Source: Streptomyces sp. B21-105
Lineage (GTDB): Bacteria; Actinomycetota; Actinomycetes; Streptomycetales; Streptomycetaceae
NCBI RefSeq assembly: GCF_036898465.1
Contig: NZ_JARUMJ010000001.1
Location: 8,060,001 to 8,124,000 of the forward strand
Direction: 5' to 3'
DNA: 64,000 nucleotides
A model generated the notes under the pieces. The model made no database searches. It saw only the letters and a list, made by a program, of their open reading frames with translations, and was not told the DNA's origin. Shown piece by piece: positions 51,415-61,082 of this stretch (positions are counted from its first letter, which is position 1; the number at the start of each line of letters is the position of its first letter). A program made the position numbers and the translations under genes.

Positions 51415-52322
51415 CGGCGCCCGCCGCGCCACGCACCGGCGACCCGGTCGACGGCACGCTGGACAAGGCCGCGCAGGAGAACTTCCCCGTGGCCCCCTTC
51501 TTCCTGCCCCGGGCCTGGCGTGCCGACCTCATGGCCGTCTACGGCTTCGCCCGTCTCGTCGACGACATCGGCGACGGAGACCTCGCGCCGGGCGGCGTCG
51601 ACGCCCGGCTGCTCGGGGTGCCGGCCGCCGAGGCCGCGGACCGCACGGTCCTGCTGGACGCGTTCGAGGCCGATCTGCGGCGGGTCTTCGACGGGTCCGA
51701 CGGCCCGCCCCGACATCCCCTGCTGCGTCGCCTCCAGCCGACCGTGCGCCGTCAGGCGCTCGGTCCCGAGCCCTTCCTCGGCCTGATCGCAGCCAACCGG
51801 CAGGACCAGCTCGTCACCCGCTACGAGACCTACGACGACCTCGTCGCCTACTGCGAGCTGTCCGCCAACCCCGTGGGCCGCCTGGTCCTCGCCGTCACCG
51901 GCGCCTCGACCCCCGAGCGGATCCGCCTCTCCGACGCGATCTGCACCGCACTGCAGATCGTCGAGCACCTCCAGGACGTGGCCGAGGACCTCGGCCGCGA
52001 CCGTGTCTACCTTCCCGCCGCGGACATGAAGCGCTTTCACGTCCAGGAAGCGGACCTCGCCGCGGCGACCGCGGGCGCGTCCGTGCGCGCGCTGGTCGCC
52101 TACGAGGCGCAACGCGCCCGCGATCTCCTGAATGAAGGCGCCCCTTTGGTGGGTAGCGTCCACGGCAGGCTGAGACTGCTGCTCGCGGGGTTCGTGGCGG
52201 GAGGAAGGGCGGCGCTCGAGGCGATCGCCGCCGCCGAGTACGACGTACTTCCCGGCCCGCCCAAGCCCGGCAAGCTCCGGCTGCTGCGCGAGGTGGGCGT
52301 GACCCTGCGAGGAGAGGGGTGA
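51411..52322 (+). CDS. hpnC: squalene synthase HpnC (hydroxysqualene synthase)
   Basis: 303-residue head-to-head prenyl synthase-like protein. In the three-step HpnCDE route, HpnC converts presqualene diphosphate to hydroxysqualene. Features: ENFPVAPFFLPR near the start, the aspartate-rich ARLVDDIGD, and the second motif LQDVAEDLGRDRVYLP. ATG 51411; the end overlaps hpnD (GTGA). Confidence 0.93.
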   Translation: MTAPAAPRTGDPVDGTLDKAAQENFPVAPFFLPRAWRADLMAVYGFARLVDDIGDGDLAPGGVDARLLGVPAAEAADRTVLLDAFEADLRRVFDGSDGPPRHPLLRRLQPTVRRQALGPEPFLGLIAANRQDQLVTRYETYDDLVAYCELSANPVGRLVLAVTGASTPERIRLSDAICTALQIVEHLQDVAEDLGRDRVYLPAADMKRFHVQEADLAAATAGASVRALVAYEAQRARDLLNEGAPLVGSVHGRLRLLLAGFVAGGRAALEAIAAAEYDVLPGPPKPGKLRLLREVGVTLRGEG

Positions 52323-53269
52323 TCCGGGCCGTGGAGCCGTCTGTGCACGCGTCCGCTCCGGTGCTCGCCGCCTACAGCTACTGCGAGACCGTCACCGGAC
52401 ACCAGGCCCGCAACTTCGCGTACGGGATCCGGCTGCTGCCCACGCCCGAACGCCGGGCGATGTCGGCGCTCTACGCGTTCTCGCGCCGGGTCGACGACAT
52501 CGGCGACGGGGCGCTGGACGGCGACGTCAAGAGCGCCCGCCTCGAGGACACCCGGGCGCTGCTGAGCCGCGTCCGCGCGGGCGAGATCGAGGAGGACGAC
52601 ACCGACCCGGTCGCGGTCGCCCTCGCGCACACGGCCCGGGCCTTCCCGGTCCCGCTGGGCGGCCTGGACGAGCTGATCGACGGCGTGCTGATGGACGTAC
52701 GCGGCGAGACGTACGAGACCTGGGACGACCTGAAGGTGTACTGCCGCTGTGTGGCGGGGGCCATCGGGCGGCTCTCCCTCGGAGTGTTCGGGACCCAGCC
52801 GGGGGCGCGCGGAGCCGAGCGCGCGCCGGAGTACGCCGACACGCTCGGGCTCGCACTCCAGCTCACGAACATCCTCAGAGACGTCCGCGAGGACGCCGCG
52901 GGCGGCCGGACCTATCTGCCCGCCGACGACCTCGCCAAGTTCGGCTGCTCGGCCGGGTTCGACGGGCCGAAGCCGCCGGAGGGCTCCGACTTCGCGGGTC
53001 TCGTCCACTTCGAGGTGCGGCGGGCCCGCGCCCTGTTCGCCGAGGGCTACCGGCTGCTGCCCATGCTCGACCGGCGCAGCGGCGCCTGTGTCGCCGCGAT
53101 GGCCGGCATCTACCGCCGGCTCCTCGACCGCATCGAGCGCGACCCCGAGGCCGTGCTGCGCGGCCGCGTCTCGCTGCCCGGGCGGGAGAAGGCCTATGTC
53201 GCCGTGCGCGGACTGTCGGGCCTGGACGCCCGCCACGTGTCGCGACGGAGAGTCAGGAGGCACACCTGA
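52319..53269 (+). CDS. hpnD: presqualene diphosphate synthase HpnD
   Basis: 316-residue enzyme that condenses two farnesyl diphosphates to presqualene diphosphate. Both metal-binding motifs are present: SRRVDDIGDG and LRDVREDAAGGRTYLP, along with the YAFSR and QLTNILRD segments. GTG start 52319 overlaps the hpnC stop; GTG 52331 is an alternative. Its own stop overlaps the next start (TGATG). Confidence 0.93.
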   Translation: MIRAVEPSVHASAPVLAAYSYCETVTGHQARNFAYGIRLLPTPERRAMSALYAFSRRVDDIGDGALDGDVKSARLEDTRALLSRVRAGEIEEDDTDPVAVALAHTARAFPVPLGGLDELIDGVLMDVRGETYETWDDLKVYCRCVAGAIGRLSLGVFGTQPGARGAERAPEYADTLGLALQLTNILRDVREDAAGGRTYLPADDLAKFGCSAGFDGPKPPEGSDFAGLVHFEVRRARALFAEGYRLLPMLDRRSGACVAAMAGIYRRLLDRIERDPEAVLRGRVSLPGREKAYVAVRGLSGLDARHVSRRRVRRHT

Positions 53270-53421
53270 TGGACGTGCCGGGCGACGACGTGGACCACGG
53301 TGACGCCACCGGGGAAAAGCGGCGCGCAACCCTCCGGTGCGGCGCGGCGTCCCTGACAGCGACGACCTGCGGTGCAGCATTCAAACACCACGGCCGGCCT
53401 GCACGGGAGGGGGCACGATGA
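53269..53421 (+). CDS. DUF6380-type small protein
   Basis: 50-residue protein squeezed between hpnD and hpnE, overlapping both by start/stop codons (TGATG and ATGA). The C-terminal part GEKRRATLRCGAASLTATT and HHGRPAREGAR matches my memory of the Streptomyces DUF6380 family. It is basic, with two Cys. The last codons double as the Shine-Dalgarno sequence for hpnE (GGAGG in CGGGAGGGGGCACGATG). It may exist to couple translation; function unknown. Confidence 0.75.
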   Translation: MDVPGDDVDHGDATGEKRRATLRCGAASLTATTCGAAFKHHGRPAREGAR

Positions 53422-54923
53422 ACCACGAGCAGCTCGCGGACGCCGAGCAGGCGCCCGAACCTTCGGGGCGCACCGCCGTCGTCGTCGGGGGCGGGCTGGC
53501 CGGAGTCACCGCCGCGCTCGCGCTGGCCGACGCGGGCGTGCGCGTCACCCTGCTCGAGGGCCGTCCGCGCCTGGGCGGCCTCGCCTTCTCCTTCCGGCGC
53601 GGAGAGTTGACCGTCGACAACGGACAGCACGTCTACCTGCGCTGCTGCACCGCCTACCGGTGGTTCCTCGACCGCATCGACGGCAGCGCGCTGGCGCCGC
53701 TGCAGAACCGTCTCGACGTGCCCGTCGTCGACGCCGGCAAGCCCGAGGGGCGGCGGCTCGGCAGGCTGCGCCGCGACCCGCTGCCGGTGCCCCTGCACCT
53801 GGGGCGCAGCCTCGCCGCGTACCCGCACCTCTCGCTCGCCGAACGCGCCAAAGTGGGCCGCGCCGCACTCGCCCTCAAGGGCCTCGACCTCGCCGATCCG
53901 GCCCTGGACGCCCAGGACTTCGGCAGCTGGCTGACCGCCCACGGACAGTCGGCGCGCGCCGTCGAGGCCCTGTGGGACCTGGTCGGGGTCGCCACCCTCA
54001 ACGCGGTCGCGGGCGACTGCTCGCTGGGGCTCGCCGCGATGGTGTTCAAGACCGGCCTGCTGTCCGACCCGGGAGCGGCCGACATCGGCTGGGCGCACGT
54101 CCCGCTGGGCGAGCTGCACGACGGGCTGGCCCGCAAGGCGCTCGACGCCGCGGGCGTGCGCACCGAGGTCCGTACCCGCGTCACCTCCCTCGTTCCCGAC
54201 GGCGACGGGACGTGGAGCGTGCGGGTTCCCGGCGTGACGCTCCGCGCGGACGCCGTCGTGCTCGCCGTACCGCAGCGCGAGGCGTACGACCTGCTGCCCG
54301 ACGGAGCGCTCCCCGACGCGGGACGACTGCTGGAGATCGGCACCGCGCCGATCCTCAACGTGCATGTCGTCTATGACCGCAAGGTGCTCGACGCGCCCTT
54401 CTTCGCGGCCCTCGGCACCCCCGTGCAGTGGGTTTTCGACCGCACCCACGCCTCCGGGCTGCGCGAGGGCCAGTACCTCGCCCTGTCGCAGTCCGCCGCG
54501 CAGGACGAGATCGACGAGCCCGTCGCCGCGCTGCGCGAGCGCTACCTGCCAGAGCTGCGGCGGCTGCTGCCGGGCGCGCGCGGCGCCGAGGTGAAGGACT
54601 TCTTCGTGACCAGGGAGCGGACCGCCACGTTCGCCCCCACCCCGGGCGTCGGGCGGCTTCGCCCCGGCGCCCGCACCGAAGCCCCCGGCCTGTACCTGGC
54701 CGGAGCGTGGACCGCCACCGGGTGGCCCGCGACCATGGAGAGTGCGGTCCGCAGCGGTGTGAGCGCGGCGGACGCCGCGCTCGGCGCCCTGGGCCGGCCC
54801 CGACCCCGTCGCCTCTTCGCTTTCGAGGAAGCGGCCCACTGCATCGTCCCGGGGGGCGACCCCCGCACCCCCGGCCGAGAACCGGCGGGAACCGGCGTGC
54901 CCCTGCGAGGTGGCACCGGGTGA
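53418..54923 (+). CDS. hpnE: hydroxysqualene dehydroxylase HpnE (FAD-dependent)
   Basis: 501-residue FAD-dependent amine-oxidase/phytoene-desaturase-like enzyme that reduces hydroxysqualene to squalene. Dinucleotide fold VVVGGGLAGVTAALALADAG at residues 20-39; C-terminal FAD motif LYLAGAWTATGWPATMESAVRSG. The tail after ALGRPRPRRL is about 45 residues of low-complexity Gly/Pro/Arg sequence, perhaps read-through of a lost stop. ATG 53418 overlaps the DUF6380 stop. Confidence 0.92.
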   Translation: MNHEQLADAEQAPEPSGRTAVVVGGGLAGVTAALALADAGVRVTLLEGRPRLGGLAFSFRRGELTVDNGQHVYLRCCTAYRWFLDRIDGSALAPLQNRLDVPVVDAGKPEGRRLGRLRRDPLPVPLHLGRSLAAYPHLSLAERAKVGRAALALKGLDLADPALDAQDFGSWLTAHGQSARAVEALWDLVGVATLNAVAGDCSLGLAAMVFKTGLLSDPGAADIGWAHVPLGELHDGLARKALDAAGVRTEVRTRVTSLVPDGDGTWSVRVPGVTLRADAVVLAVPQREAYDLLPDGALPDAGRLLEIGTAPILNVHVVYDRKVLDAPFFAALGTPVQWVFDRTHASGLREGQYLALSQSAAQDEIDEPVAALRERYLPELRRLLPGARGAEVKDFFVTRERTATFAPTPGVGRLRPGARTEAPGLYLAGAWTATGWPATMESAVRSGVSAADAALGALGRPRPRRLFAFEEAAHCIVPGGDPRTPGREPAGTGVPLRGGTG

Positions 54924-54988
54924 CGTTCGATCAGCACGGCTCGGCACACCCCCGCACCCCCTCCGGTACCGCGACAAGAGGAGAATCT

Positions 54989-56061
54989 GTGCCCACTGTG
55001 CCCCCGGCCACGTCGGCCGCCCGGCGGACCGCGGTGGACGTGACCGCGCTCCTGGAGCGCGGCCGCACCCTGGCCACACCGGTGCTGCGGGCGGCCGTCG
55101 ACCGTCTGGCGCCGCCCATGGACACGGTCGCCGCCTACCATTTCGGCTGGATCGACGCGCAGGGCAACCCGACCGACGGCGACGGCGGCAAGGCCGTGCG
55201 CCCCGCACTCGCCGTGCTCTCCGCGGAGGTCGCCGGGCCGCTCCCGAGGTCGGCGTGCCCGGCGCGGTCGCCGTGGAGCTGGTCCACAACTTCTCGCTCC
55301 TGCACGACGACCTGATGGACGGCGACGAGCAGCGCCGGCACCGCGACACCGTCTGGAAGGTGCACGGTCCCGCCCAGGCCATCCTGGTCGGCGACGCCCT
55401 GTTCGCCCTCGCCAACGAGATCCTGCTGGAACTCGGCACGGCCGAGGCCGGCCGCGCCACGCGCCGGCTGACCACCGCCAGCCGCGCCCTCATCGACGGC
55501 CAGGCCCAGGACATCTCCTACGAACACCGCGACCGGGTCAGCGTCGAGGAGTGCCTGGAGATGGAGGGCAACAAGACCGGCGCCCTGCTGGCCTGCGCCA
55601 GCTCCATCGGCGCGGTCCTCGGTGGCGCCGACGAGCGCACCGCGGACACCCTGGAGAAGTACGGCCACCACCTCGGCCTCGCGTTCCAGGCCGTCGACGA
55701 CCTCCTCGGCATCTGGGGCGACCCGGAGGCCACCGGCAAGCAGACCTGGAGCGACCTGCGCCAGCGCAAGAAGTCGCTGCCCGTGGTGGCCGCCCTCGCC
55801 GCGGGCGGCTCCGCCTCCGAGCGGCTCGGCGAGATCCTCGCCGCGGACGCCAAGAGCAGCGACTTCGACAACTTCTCCGAGGAGGAGTTCGCGGCCCGGG
55901 CCGCCCTGATCGAGGAGGCGGGCGGCCGTGAGTGGACCGCCGGGGAGGCCCGCCGGCAGCACGCGGTCGCCATCGAGGCCCTGAACGCCGTGGACATGCC
56001 CGAGCCGGTGCGGGAGCGGTTCACGGCGCTCGCCGACTTCGTCGTCGTACGAAAGAGATGA
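54989..56061 (+). pseudogene. polyprenyl (farnesyl-type) diphosphate synthase, frameshifted
   Basis: Trans-prenyl diphosphate synthase expected to supply farnesyl diphosphate to HpnD. GTG 54989 has AGAGGAG upstream; GTG 54920, overlapping hpnE as GTGA, is in the same frame. The reading frame breaks at about 55235 where a G run reads GGG instead of GGGG, and the literal frame stops at 55315. With one G added the protein is 357 residues, with the first Asp-rich motif LLHDDLMDGDE and the second AVDDLLGIWGD intact. Everything else looks functional, so this is a recent mutation or a sequencing error. Confidence 0.8.
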
Positions 56062-56178
56062 TCACTATCGGTCGAATAGCCCTCGCGTAGTCGCCGGCCG
56101 GTGTGCGAGGAGAGAGCACCGGCCGACGGCGGACCCACAGCAGACGCAACGCCATGCACACTGCACGAAGGGGAAGCC

Positions 56179-58203
56179 ATGACAGCGACGACCGACGGAA
56201 GCACCGGGGCGGCCCTGCCGCCCCGCGCTGCCGCGGCCAGCGAAACCGCCCTCACCATCCCCGCGCCGGCCGGGGTACAAGAAGCCGCCGCACGCGCCAC
56301 GCAACGCGCCACCGACTTCCTGCTCGCCCGGCAGGACGCCGAGGGCTGGTGGAAGGGCGACCTCGAGACGAACGTCACCATGGACGCCGAGGATCTGCTG
56401 CTCCGCCAGTTCCTGGGCATCCGCGACGAGGCCACCACCCGCGCCACCGCCCTCTTCGTCCGCGGTGAGCAGCGCGAGGACGGCACCTGGGCCACCTTCT
56501 ACGGCGGCCCGCCCGACCTCTCCGCCACCGTCGAGGCGTACGTCGCCCTGCGGCTGGCCGGCGACGAACCCGACGCGCCCCATATGGCCCGGGCCTCCGC
56601 CTGGATCCGCGACCAGGGGGGCATCGCCGCCGCGCGGGTCTTCACCCGCATCTGGCTGGCCCTGTTCGGCTGGTGGAAGTGGGAGGCCCTGCCCGAACTG
56701 CCGCCCGAGCTCCTGTTCTTCCCCAGATGGTTTCCGCTGAGCATCTACAACTTCGGCTGCTGGGCCCGCCAGACGATCGTGCCGCTCACCGTCGTCTCCG
56801 CGAAGCGCCCGGTGCGGCCGGCGCCCTTCCCGCTCGACGAGCTGCACACCGACCCGGCGAACCCCGATCCGCCCCGGCCCCTCGCCCCCGTGCACAGTTG
56901 GGACGGCCTCTTCCAGCGGCTCGACAAGGTGGTGCGCGGCTACCGCAGGGTCGCGGTGCGCGGGTTGCGCAAGGCGGCCCTGAACTCCGCCGCCCGGTGG
57001 ATCGTCGAGCGCCAGGAGAACGACGGCTGCTGGGGCGGGATCCAGCCGCCCGCCGTGTACTCGGTCATCGCCCTGCACCTGCTCGGCTACGACCTCGGCC
57101 ACCCAGTGATGCGGGCCGGCCTGCGGTCGCTCGACCGTTACGCCCTGTGGCGCGAGGACGGCGCCCGGATGATCGAGGCCTGCCAGTCACCGGTGTGGGA
57201 CACCTGCCTGGCGACCATCGCGCTGGCCGACGCGGGAGTGCCCGCCGACCATCCGCAACTGGTGAAGGCCGCCGACTGGATGCTCGGCGAGCAGGTCGTG
57301 CGCCCCGGCGACTGGTCGGTGCGACGACCTCAACTTCCGCCGGGCGGCTGGGCGTTCGAGTTCCACAACGACAACTACCCGGACATCGACGACACCGCCG
57401 AGGTGGTGCTCGCGTTGCGCAGGGTCGCGCACCACGACCCGGAGCGGATGGAACGGGCCATCGCGCGCGGTGTGCGGTGGAACCTCGGGATGCAGTCGAA
57501 GAACGGCGCGTGGGGCGCCTTCGACGTCGACAACACCAGCCCGTTCCCCGACCGGCTGCCGTTCTGCGACTTCGGCGAGGTCATCGACCCGCCGTCCGCC
57601 GACGTCACCGCCCATGTGGTCGAGATGCTGGCCGTCGAGGGGCTCGCGCACGACCCGCGCACCCGGCGCGGCATCGCCTGGCTGCTGGCCGAACAGGAGC
57701 CGGAGGGTTCGTGGTTCGGGCGCTGGGGCGTCAACTACGTCTACGGCACCGGGTCGGTGGTGCCCGCGCTCACCGCAGCCGGGCTCTCCCCCCGGCATCC
57801 CGCCATCCGCAGGGCGGTGGCCTGGCTGGAGCGGGTGCAGAACGACGACGGCGGCTGGGGCGAGGACCTGCGCTCCTACCGGGACCCGGCCCGCTGGAGT
57901 GGCCGGGGCGCCTCGACGGCCTCGCAGACCGCCTGGGCCCTGATGGCGCTGCTGGCGGCGGACGAGCGGGACTCCAAGGCCGTCGAACGCGGTGTCGCGT
58001 GGCTCGCGCAGACACAGCGGGAGGACGGCTCCTGGGACGAGCCCTACTTCACCGGCACCGGCTTCCCCTGGGACTTCTCGATCAACTACCACCTCTACCG
58101 GCAGGTCTTCCCGCTGACCGCGCTGGGCCGGTACCTGCACGGGGAGCCGTTCGGCACGAAGCCCGCCCCGCACGCGGCCGTCCCCGAGGCCGAGGGGAGC
58201 TGA
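56179..58203 (+). CDS. shc: squalene-hopene cyclase
   Basis: 674-residue class II triterpene cyclase converting squalene to hopene and hopanol. The catalytic acid motif DIDDTA is at residues 402-407. Multiple QW-type repeats stabilise the barrel: QENDGCWGG, QEPEGSWFGRWG, QNDDGGWGE and QREDGSWDE. Monotopic membrane protein. ATG 56179 with AAGGGGAAG upstream; the longer GTG frame from 56101 is unlikely. TGATG links it to hpnG. Confidence 0.95.
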   Translation: MTATTDGSTGAALPPRAAAASETALTIPAPAGVQEAAARATQRATDFLLARQDAEGWWKGDLETNVTMDAEDLLLRQFLGIRDEATTRATALFVRGEQREDGTWATFYGGPPDLSATVEAYVALRLAGDEPDAPHMARASAWIRDQGGIAAARVFTRIWLALFGWWKWEALPELPPELLFFPRWFPLSIYNFGCWARQTIVPLTVVSAKRPVRPAPFPLDELHTDPANPDPPRPLAPVHSWDGLFQRLDKVVRGYRRVAVRGLRKAALNSAARWIVERQENDGCWGGIQPPAVYSVIALHLLGYDLGHPVMRAGLRSLDRYALWREDGARMIEACQSPVWDTCLATIALADAGVPADHPQLVKAADWMLGEQVVRPGDWSVRRPQLPPGGWAFEFHNDNYPDIDDTAEVVLALRRVAHHDPERMERAIARGVRWNLGMQSKNGAWGAFDVDNTSPFPDRLPFCDFGEVIDPPSADVTAHVVEMLAVEGLAHDPRTRRGIAWLLAEQEPEGSWFGRWGVNYVYGTGSVVPALTAAGLSPRHPAIRRAVAWLERVQNDDGGWGEDLRSYRDPARWSGRGASTASQTAWALMALLAADERDSKAVERGVAWLAQTQREDGSWDEPYFTGTGFPWDFSINYHLYRQVFPLTALGRYLHGEPFGTKPAPHAAVPEAEGS

Positions 58204-58844
58204 TGAGCGCACAGCCCGTCCCGGCCCCGCTGCTGATCGCCTGCGCGCTCGGCATCGAGCACCTCGCCCTGCGCCTGGGCGACCGCAGCGGGGCCGACGG
58301 GCCGGTCACCGTCCTACGGACGGGCATGGGCCCGAAGGCGGCCGAACGCTCCGTCACCCGGGTGCTGACCGGCCCGGTGCTCGGCGGGGCGGCCGTGCTG
58401 GCCACCGGCTTCTGCGCCGGTCTCGCCCCCGGCATGCACCCCGGCGACCTGGTCGTCGCCGAGGAGACCCGGGACCCGCGCGGCCGGGTGCCCTGCGTCG
58501 GCGTCGACCTGCTGGTCAAGGAGCTCGTGCGGATCCTGCCGGGGCGCACCGTGCACACCGGCCCGCTCACCGGCTCCGACCACGTGGTGCGCGGACCCGA
58601 GCGGGCCGACCTGCGTGCGACGGGCGCGATCGCGGTCGACATGGAGTCGGCGTCCACGCTCTGGAGCGCCGTGCGCGCCGAACCGCGCCCGGTTGCGGCC
58701 GTACGGGTGGTCGTGGACGCTCCTGAACATGAACTCGTCCGGATCGGCACGGTGCGCGGTGGAATATCGGCCTTCCGCGTCCTTCGCCGCGTCCTGCCTG
58801 CTTTTTTCGAATGGCACCGTAATGTTCTGCTCCCCCGGAGGTGA
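58203..58844 (+). CDS. hpnG: HpnG nucleoside phosphorylase-like protein
   Basis: 213-residue protein of the purine nucleoside phosphorylase/MTAN-like family. Visible motifs: VLRTGMGPKAAERSV, ATGFCAGLAPGMHPGDLVVA and AVDMESAS with the catalytic Asp/Glu region. HpnG removes adenine from adenosylhopane to give the phosphorylated ribosylhopane. ATG overlaps the shc stop by one base. Confidence 0.9.
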   Translation: MSAQPVPAPLLIACALGIEHLALRLGDRSGADGPVTVLRTGMGPKAAERSVTRVLTGPVLGGAAVLATGFCAGLAPGMHPGDLVVAEETRDPRGRVPCVGVDLLVKELVRILPGRTVHTGPLTGSDHVVRGPERADLRATGAIAVDMESASTLWSAVRAEPRPVAAVRVVVDAPEHELVRIGTVRGGISAFRVLRRVLPAFFEWHRNVLLPRR

Positions 58845-58849
58845 GCCAC

Positions 58850-59872
58850 ATGGCCATGCCGCTGCGCCAGTCCATCAAGGTCGCTACATACCTGGCTGAA
58901 CAGAAGCTCCGCAAGCGGGACAAGTTCCCGCTCATCGTCGAACTGGAACCCCTCTTCGCCTGCAACCTCAAGTGCGAGGGCTGCGGCAAGATCCAGCACC
59001 CGTCGGGAGTGCTCAAACAGCGCATGCCGGTCGCCCAGGCCGTCGGCGCGGTGCTGGAGTCCGGCGCGCCGATGGTGTCCATCGCGGGCGGCGAGCCCCT
59101 GATGCACCCTCAGATCGACGAGATCGTCCGCCAGTTGGTGGCGAAGAGGAAGTACGTGTTCCTCTGCACCAACGCCATGCTGCTGCGCAAGAAGATGGAG
59201 AAGTTCACGCCCTCGCGCTACTTCGCGTTCGCCGTGCACATCGACGGTCTGCGGGAGCGGCACGACGAGTCGGTGGCGAAGGAAGGCGTGTTCGACGAGG
59301 CCGTGGCGGCCATCAAGGAGGCCAAGCGGCGCGGCTTCCGGGTGACCACCAACTCGACCTTCTTCAACACCGACACCCCGCAGACCGTCGTCGAGGTGCT
59401 CAACTTCCTCAACGACGACCTCAAGGTCGACGAGATGATGATCTCGCCCGCCTACGCCTACGAGAAGGCGCCCGACCAGGAGCACTTCCTGGGGGTGGAG
59501 CAGACCCGCGAACTGTTCAAGAAGGCGTTCTCGGGCGGGAACCGGCGCCGCTGGCGGCTCAACCACTCGCCGCTGTTCCTCGACTTCCTCGAGGGCAAGG
59601 TCGACTTCCCGTGCACCGCGTGGGCCATCCCGAACTACTCGCTCTTCGGCTGGCAGCGGCCCTGCTACCTGATGAGCGACGGATACGTGCCGACGTACCG
59701 CGAGCTCATCGAGGAGACCGACTGGGACAAGTACGGCCGCGGCAAGGACCCGCGATGCGCCAACTGCATGGCGCACTGCGGCTACGAGCCGACCGCCGTA
59801 CTCGCCACCATGGGGTCGCTGAAGGAGTCCCTGCGCGCGATGCGCGAGACCGTCAACGGAAACCGGGAGTGA
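58850..59872 (+). CDS. hpnH: adenosyl-hopene transferase HpnH (radical SAM)
   Basis: 340-residue radical SAM enzyme that adds a 5'-deoxyadenosyl group to diploptene, the first step of side-chain building. The [4Fe-4S]/SAM motif is CNLKCEGC at about residues 38-45. SIAGGEPL follows, and a C-terminal Cys cluster ([12 protein letters not shown]) suggests the usual HpnH/SPASM-like end. ATG 58850 has GGAGG 8 bases upstream; GTG 58841 is less likely. Confidence 0.94.
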   Translation: MAMPLRQSIKVATYLAEQKLRKRDKFPLIVELEPLFACNLKCEGCGKIQHPSGVLKQRMPVAQAVGAVLESGAPMVSIAGGEPLMHPQIDEIVRQLVAKRKYVFLCTNAMLLRKKMEKFTPSRYFAFAVHIDGLRERHDESVAKEGVFDEAVAAIKEAKRRGFRVTTNSTFFNTDTPQTVVEVLNFLNDDLKVDEMMISPAYAYEKAPDQEHFLGVEQTRELFKKAFSGGNRRRWRLNHSPLFLDFLEGKVDFPCTAWAIPNYSLFGWQRPCYLMSDGYVPTYRELIEETDWDKYGRGKDPRCANCMAHCGYEPTAVLATMGSLKESLRAMRETVNGNRE

Positions 59873-59876
59873 GACG

Positions 59877-61052
59877 ATGACCGCCGTCTCCCTGGGCGTC
59901 CCCGGGATGCCGGTCCGGCCGGTGGCGTCGCGACGCGAGTCGCGGCGGATCCAGGTCGGTTCCGTGGCGGTCGGGGGCGGGGCCCCGGTGCCGGTGCAGT
60001 CGATGACGACGACGCGTACGTCGGACATCGGGGCGACGTTGCAGCAGATCGCGGAGCTGACGGCGTCCGGCTGCCAGATCGTGCGGGTGGCGTGTCCGAC
60101 GCAGGACGACGCGGACGCGTTGTCGACGATCGCGCGCAAGTCGCAGATCCCGGTGATCGCGGACATCCACTTCCAGCCGAAGTACGTGTTCGCGGCGATC
60201 GAGGCGGGCTGTGCGGCGGTGCGGGTGAACCCGGGCAACATCAAGCAGTTCGACGACAAGGTGCGGGAGATCGCGAAGGCGGCCGACGAGCACGGCACGC
60301 CGATCCGCATCGGCGTCAACGCGGGTTCGCTGGACCGCCGGCTGCTGCAGAAGTACGGCAGGGCCACCCCCGAGGCGCTGGTGGAGTCGGCCCTGTGGGA
60401 GGCGTCCCTCTTCGAGGAGCACGACTTCCGCGACATCAAGATCTCGGTCAAGCACAACGACCCGGTCGTGATGATCGAGGCGTACCGGCAGCTCGCCGCG
60501 CAGTGCGACTACCCGCTCCACCTGGGCGTCACCGAGGCCGGCCCCGCCTTCCAGGGCACGATCAAGTCGGCGGTCGCCTTCGGCGCGCTGCTCTCCCAGG
60601 GCATCGGCGACACCATCCGGGTCTCGCTGTCGGCGCCGCCGGTGGAGGAGGTCAAGGTCGGCAACCAGATCCTGGAGTCCCTGGGCCTCAAGCAGCGCGG
60701 TCTGGAGATCGTCTCCTGCCCGTCCTGCGGCCGCGCCCAGGTCGACGTCTACAAGCTCGCCGAGGAGGTCACGGCTGGGCTTGAGGGCATGGAGGTCCCG
60801 CTGCGCGTGGCGGTCATGGGGTGTGTGGTCAACGGCCCCGGCGAGGCGCGGGAGGCGGATCTGGGGGTCGCCTCCGGCAACGGCAAAGGGCAGATCTTCG
60901 TGAAGGGCGAGGTCGTCAAGACCGTCCCCGAGTCGAAGATCGTCGAGACCCTCATCGAGGAGGCGATGAGGATCGCCGAGCAGCTGGAGCAGGAGGGGGC
61001 CGCCTCCGGGGCCCCCGTGGTCACGGGGAAACCGGCAGTGACGGTGAGTTGA
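59877..61052 (+). CDS. ispG: 4-hydroxy-3-methylbut-2-en-1-yl diphosphate synthase (GcpE)
   Basis: 391-residue [4Fe-4S] enzyme of the MEP pathway producing HMBPP. Motifs: VQSMTTT(R)[18 protein letters not shown], the C-terminal [11 protein letters not shown] and [16 protein letters not shown] with the cluster cysteines. Streptomyces commonly have two ispG genes, one of them in the hopanoid cluster. Oddity: from about 59980 to 60310 codons prefer third-position G (ACG, GCG, GTG, CCG), unlike the rest of the gene and the operon. Confidence 0.94.
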   Translation: MTAVSLGVPGMPVRPVASRRESRRIQVGSVAVGGGAPVPVQSMTTTRTSDIGATLQQIAELTASGCQIVRVACPTQDDADALSTIARKSQIPVIADIHFQPKYVFAAIEAGCAAVRVNPGNIKQFDDKVREIAKAADEHGTPIRIGVNAGSLDRRLLQKYGRATPEALVESALWEASLFEEHDFRDIKISVKHNDPVVMIEAYRQLAAQCDYPLHLGVTEAGPAFQGTIKSAVAFGALLSQGIGDTIRVSLSAPPVEEVKVGNQILESLGLKQRGLEIVSCPSCGRAQVDVYKLAEEVTAGLEGMEVPLRVAVMGCVVNGPGEAREADLGVASGNGKGQIFVKGEVVKTVPESKIVETLIEEAMRIAEQLEQEGAASGAPVVTGKPAVTVS

Positions 61053-61082
61053 GGCAAGGCACCAACGGAGAGGGGGCCCGAC

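Noticed and set aside
53337..53417. Upstream extension of hpnE from a GTG at 53337
   Set aside because: This stretch is coded in another frame by the DUF6380-type gene, and ATG 53418 has the proper ribosome-binding site.
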